Shown here one piece after another: positions 43,037 through 45,837 of a DNA stretch of 45,837 nucleotides. The stretch comes from BMS3Bbin11 sp034659075. GTDB lineage: Bacteria > Pseudomonadota > Gammaproteobacteria > BMS3Bbin11. The stretch is taken from assembly GCA_034659075.1 (NCBI GenBank), contig JAYEGM010000062.1, forward strand, positions 1 through 45,837, written 5' to 3'. The notes below the pieces were generated by a model. That model saw nothing but the letters and a program-made list of their open reading frames with translations, searched no databases and was not told the DNA's origin. Numbering within the stretch: position 1 is the first letter of the stretch; the number at the start of each line of letters is the position of its first letter. The translations under genes were made by a program, and so were the position numbers.

Positions 43037-43698
43037 TATTTGTTCTCCTTTGTATCGACTATTTCCGCTGCCTTTTTCCTGCTGAGGAATCGCCATGGCA
43101 ATGGAAACAATGCAGCAACATGTTTTCTGTACAGGCGATACTGATCTCCATGAAAGGCAATCAGCTTCGACTCTTCAAGACGAGAACCAAGTATAAAATA
43201 TAGACTCATCAATATGGCTGAAATCAGAAATGAGACATTCATATCCCGGGTCCAGATCAAAACCAGCGCCAGAGCATACCAGGGATGGCGTACAAAACGA
43301 TGCAATACTGAAAGCTTGAATGACTCTTTCTCTGTTACATCCACCCTGCCCTCATTCAGCTGACGAGTACCAAAAAACTCAGCACTATCATAGGATCGCA
43401 ATGACCAGATAAAACCTGCAAAAGCCACTAGTGCCAGACCATTAGCCAGGTAAGACCAGTTTCCTGACCACTGCCAGACAATATTACCCTGATGCCTGGC
43501 CATAACAAAAAGTGGGGGAATTATCAGTAAAATGGCGATAATGTTAAATGAAAGCCGATACCATGGCATGAACCCCGGGCATGAATTGAGGATAAACTGC
43601 TTGAACCTTATTGAGGCTAACAATGAATGGATGGAGAAATATAGCAACCACAGTATAATTAAAACGACATGGTGATTGTTTAACTGCGATAATATCAT
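43036..43698 (-). CDS. ICMT/NnrU-like polytopic membrane methyltransferase
   Basis: 220-residue membrane protein with about five helices. The superfamily signature RFVRHPWYALALVLIW (near residues 135-150) is followed by GSRLEESKLIAFHGDQYRLYRKHVAALFP, which matches the SAM-binding C-terminal part of isoprenylcysteine methyltransferase-like proteins. The substrate is unknown. It is translationally coupled to the VOC gene and divergent from the acyltransferase at 43728. Confidence 0.8.
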   Translation of the reverse strand: MILSQLNNHHVVLIILWLLYFSIHSLLASIRFKQFILNSCPGFMPWYRLSFNIIAILLIIPPLFVMARHQGNIVWQWSGNWSYLANGLALVAFAGFIWSLRSYDSAEFFGTRQLNEGRVDVTEKESFKLSVLHRFVRHPWYALALVLIWTRDMNVSFLISAILMSLYFILGSRLEESKLIAFHGDQYRLYRKHVAALFPLPWRFLSRKKAAEIVDTKENK

Positions 43699-43727
43699 CG
43701 ACTTTTCTCCGGTCTCAAAATAATAAT

Positions 43728-44609
43728 ATGGGCACTAAAACAGATAGAATAGCCGAATGGGTACTGCGAACCAATGCCCGTCTTCCATTGCCTGTGCTGC
43801 ATGGCATCGGAAACATCCTTGGCAGCATGCTTTCCATCCTGCCGGGCAAACGCATCGCTACCTGCCGGAAAAATATTCAGGCCTGCTTTCCTGAACTATC
43901 CAGATTCCGTCAACAACGGATGGTAAGGCAAAGCCTCCGCCATACAGCCAAAGCATTGATGGAAGTGGGCCGACTCTGGTTGCGTCCTGCCGAGATAAAC
44001 CTGGGTATGATAAAAGCCGTATCCGGTGAAGAATATATTACAAAATGTGTGGATGAGGGGAAAGGGGTAATACTTGCGGCCCCGCACCTTGGCTCATGGG
44101 AAGTGGCCGGAATTTATGTTTCATCAAAATATCCAATAACAACCATGTACCAGAAACCACCACTGAAAGGTTTAAACAATATAATCAAAGATGGGCGAGA
44201 AAGAAGTGGAGGCAATTACGTTCCAACAGATGGCAGTGGTATACGTGCAATGTTGAAAGCGCTCCGTAAGGGTGAAATGGTTGCCCTGCTGCCAGACCAG
44301 GTTCCCTCGCAGGGCGGGGTCATTGCCCCGTTCTTCAACAATCCTGCACTGACTATCAGCTTGCTTAGCACTCTTGCCGGAAAAACAAATGCCACCGTTA
44401 TTTTCGGCTTTGCTGAACGGCTTCCCTGGTCACGTGGTTTCCATATGCATTTTCTGCCCCCTGATGAAAATATTTCATTTACATCACTGGAAGAATCCGT
44501 CACGCGCATTAATGCTCAGGTGGAGAAATGTATTAGAATAATTCCGGAACAATACCTTTGGGTCTATAAACGGTTTCAGAAAAATGGCCAGTCTTTTTAC
44601 GACAGGTAG
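43728..44609 (+). CDS. Lipid A biosynthesis acyltransferase (LpxL/HtrB family)
   Basis: 293-residue inner-membrane acyltransferase that adds a secondary acyl chain to lipid A precursors or a related lipid. The H-x4-E catalytic motif is in APHLGSWEVAG (about residue 123), followed by MYQKPPLKGLN, ALLPDQVPSQGGVIAPFF and a C-terminal PEQYLWVYKRF, the family end. The N-terminal hydrophobic stretch is weaker than in E. coli LpxL. Which acyl position it fills (LpxL or LpxM type) cannot be told. Confidence 0.88.
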   Translation: MGTKTDRIAEWVLRTNARLPLPVLHGIGNILGSMLSILPGKRIATCRKNIQACFPELSRFRQQRMVRQSLRHTAKALMEVGRLWLRPAEINLGMIKAVSGEEYITKCVDEGKGVILAAPHLGSWEVAGIYVSSKYPITTMYQKPPLKGLNNIIKDGRERSGGNYVPTDGSGIRAMLKALRKGEMVALLPDQVPSQGGVIAPFFNNPALTISLLSTLAGKTNATVIFGFAERLPWSRGFHMHFLPPDENISFTSLEESVTRINAQVEKCIRIIPEQYLWVYKRFQKNGQSFYDR

Positions 44610-44696
44610 TTTTTTTCTGATAAAAAACGAAGTATGCAATAGAGTAAACCAGGCAATGCTACATGATAAAAAATTATTAATCATAAGGAGAAAAAA

Positions 44697-44993
44697 ATGG
44701 AAGCTCTCGGTATCGCCGCAATAGAAAGGCAACTTGGTAAATTAAATGAAGGGCTGAAGGAAAATGCCTGGACAATAGAAAACAACAAATTGCATAAAGA
44801 ATTCATTTTCAGAAACTTCATAGAAGCCTTTGGCTTTATGGCGCGTGCAGCCATTATCGCAGAGAGCATGAACCACCACCCCGAGTGGTTTAATGTCTAT
44901 AAAAAAGTTGTTGTCGACCTCATGACACACGAGGCTGATGGCCTTACAGAGCTGGATTTTAAGCTAGCAGGCAGGATGGAAGGACTAGACTGA
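44697..44993 (+). CDS. phhB: 4a-hydroxytetrahydrobiopterin dehydratase (pterin carbinolamine dehydratase)
   Basis: 98-residue enzyme that regenerates the pterin cofactor after aromatic amino acid hydroxylation. The active-site signature is present in ESMNHHPEWFNVYKKV, followed by MTHEADGLTELDFKLA. AAGGAG lies just ahead of the ATG. No phenylalanine hydroxylase gene is in the window; many bacteria have a stand-alone copy that may instead serve molybdopterin or transcriptional roles. Confidence 0.9.
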   Translation: MEALGIAAIERQLGKLNEGLKENAWTIENNKLHKEFIFRNFIEAFGFMARAAIIAESMNHHPEWFNVYKKVVVDLMTHEADGLTELDFKLAGRMEGLD

Positions 44994-45003
44994 TGTTCGC
45001 CCT

Positions 45004-45594
45004 CTAAGAAGCCGCTGCCCTTCGTTTCTCTAACATTAAAAGAACTAACAAAACAGGTGAAAATAACCATAGCAAAGGGTCTATTAAATAATCCCAGGTA
45101 TTGAGAGAATTAAGAATTCCAGCTTCTCTTACAGCAACGGTGATCAATAAAATAACGGCCATTTGTTGCTGTTTAAAAATCCAGTAAAGAATCGAAATCG
45201 ATAACAATAGCATCGATAGCTCGAAACTATAGCCTAAGGCATAAGGATCAAATTGCATAAGCCCGAGTGTTGCAGGATACAACAGGATCCCGGCCAGCAG
45301 AATAAAGATATAAAGGTGTATCCGTGTAGACGGCAAAATTAAATCCCGAACTGCCATCTTCCGTAGGATAAAAGCTGACAGCAAGATCATGCTCACAATA
45401 CTTAATTCGCCTGCAGCCCCATTGATCCATAACCATATATTGCTATCTACTACTGGTATGATTAGCGACAACAATATAACAACTGCTACAATCAGCCAGC
45501 GCCATATACTATGCCGGGTAATTATTGAAGCGAGTAGTGCACCGAGAGAAATAATAATTAAAGCCGTACTATAATTCATTAGTATACCGTTCAT
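45004..45594 (-). CDS. Polytopic membrane protein of unknown function
   Basis: 196-residue protein with about six hydrophobic helices separated by short loops and a basic C-terminus (LEKRRAAAS), suggesting a cytoplasmic end. I recognise no family. Its ATG overlaps the stop of the upstream sialidase-like gene (ATGA), so the two are probably coupled and may act together. It is convergent with phhB, with an 10-bp gap. Confidence 0.75.
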   Translation of the reverse strand: MNGILMNYSTALIIISLGALLASIITRHSIWRWLIVAVVILLSLIIPVVDSNIWLWINGAAGELSIVSMILLSAFILRKMAVRDLILPSTRIHLYIFILLAGILLYPATLGLMQFDPYALGYSFELSMLLLSISILYWIFKQQQMAVILLITVAVREAGILNSLNTWDYLIDPLLWLFSPVLLVLLMLEKRRAAAS

Positions 45595-45837
45595 GGCAGC
45601 TGCTCCAGCCAGGCCCGGTTAAAATTAGCATAGGCTATACGTCTGCGCTGCCAGGTGTATACCAGATGAAATTCACCATTTATCGAACGATACAAATACG
45701 GGTAGGAAAATTCCGATTTTACTCCATCTTCATCAGGCCCGGATGATTCCAGTTGAAAGCGTTTTTGCCAGCTAAGCCCCTTGTCTGTTGATACGGCAAG
45801 AGCAAGCTGATTGCGATCATTTTTTAAATCGTTATAG
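45591..45837 (-). CDS. Sialidase/BNR-repeat-like protein, C-terminal part
   Basis: Only the last 82 codons are in the window. LALAVSTDKGLSWQKRFQLE contains an Asp-box (STDKGLSW), and FSYPYLYRSINGEFHLVYTW followed by QRRRIAYANF is the usual end of the BNR_2 type exo-sialidase-like propeller. Whether it cleaves sialic acid cannot be judged, because the catalytic residues would lie upstream of the visible part. The stop overlaps the start of the downstream membrane protein. Confidence 0.78.
   Translation of the reverse strand, partial: YNDLKNDRNQLALAVSTDKGLSWQKRFQLESSGPDEDGVKSEFSYPYLYRSINGEFHLVYTWQRRRIAYANFNRAWLEQLP

Overview
The window is a continuous stretch of a gammaproteobacterial chromosome, with roughly balanced base composition by eye. 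The affiliation rests on gene order and gene content: exonuclease III divergent from pyrE; lptD-surA divergent from amgK-murU; a Pseudomonas-like mreBCD-mrdA-rodA-mltB-rlpA-dacA-dat-ybeD-lipB-lipA series; comM next to ubiK and a glnK-amt pair; and a Gly/Tyr-rich secreted protein resembling sulfur globule proteins. The last item hints at a sulfur-oxidising lineage. I cannot name a genus.

Layout. 1-1531 (minus): 5' part of a secreted subtilisin-like protease with an autotransporter-like layout. 1566-3113: an ExoIII/Crc-family nuclease divergent from pyrE. 3153-7046 (plus): cca, an unrecognised 632-residue acidic membrane protein, and a membrane methyltransferase. 7054-8891 (minus): comM and ubiK. 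9089-12840 (plus): a sigma-54-like promoter and two tandem P-II/ammonium-transporter pairs. Arrays of degenerate 7-bp repeats surround the second pair. 12930-16536 (minus): surA and lptD (LPS and outer-membrane assembly). 16663-18337 (plus): amgK-murU (peptidoglycan sugar recycling). 18366-19097: long palindromic repeat, copy A. 19101-30625 (minus): a twelve-gene rod-shape, peptidoglycan and lipoate block with many start/stop overlaps. 30884-34764 (plus): gatCAB and a 2-hydroxychromene-2-carboxylate isomerase-like protein. 34908-41335 (plus): a four-gene envelope cluster of DUF1302 outer-membrane protein, DUF1329 periplasmic protein, YCF48-like propeller and RND/MMPL transporter. 41341-42113: long palindromic repeat, copy B. 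42191-45837: sulfur-globule-like protein, a VOC protein, a second membrane methyltransferase, an LpxL-type acyltransferase, pterin carbinolamine dehydratase, a polytopic membrane protein and the end of a sialidase-like protein.

Most of the window is core cell-envelope and translation biology. Two things stand out. The first is the DUF1302-DUF1329-YCF48-MMPL cluster, whose parts would span inner membrane, periplasm and outer membrane and could form a trans-envelope lipid or hydrophobic-compound transport system. The second is the pair of ~0.75 kb fold-back elements, each in a convergent intergenic gap. They show compensatory base changes in several hairpins, and each carries a different small palindrome at its centre. 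No tRNA, rRNA, CRISPR array or recognisable transposase was seen.
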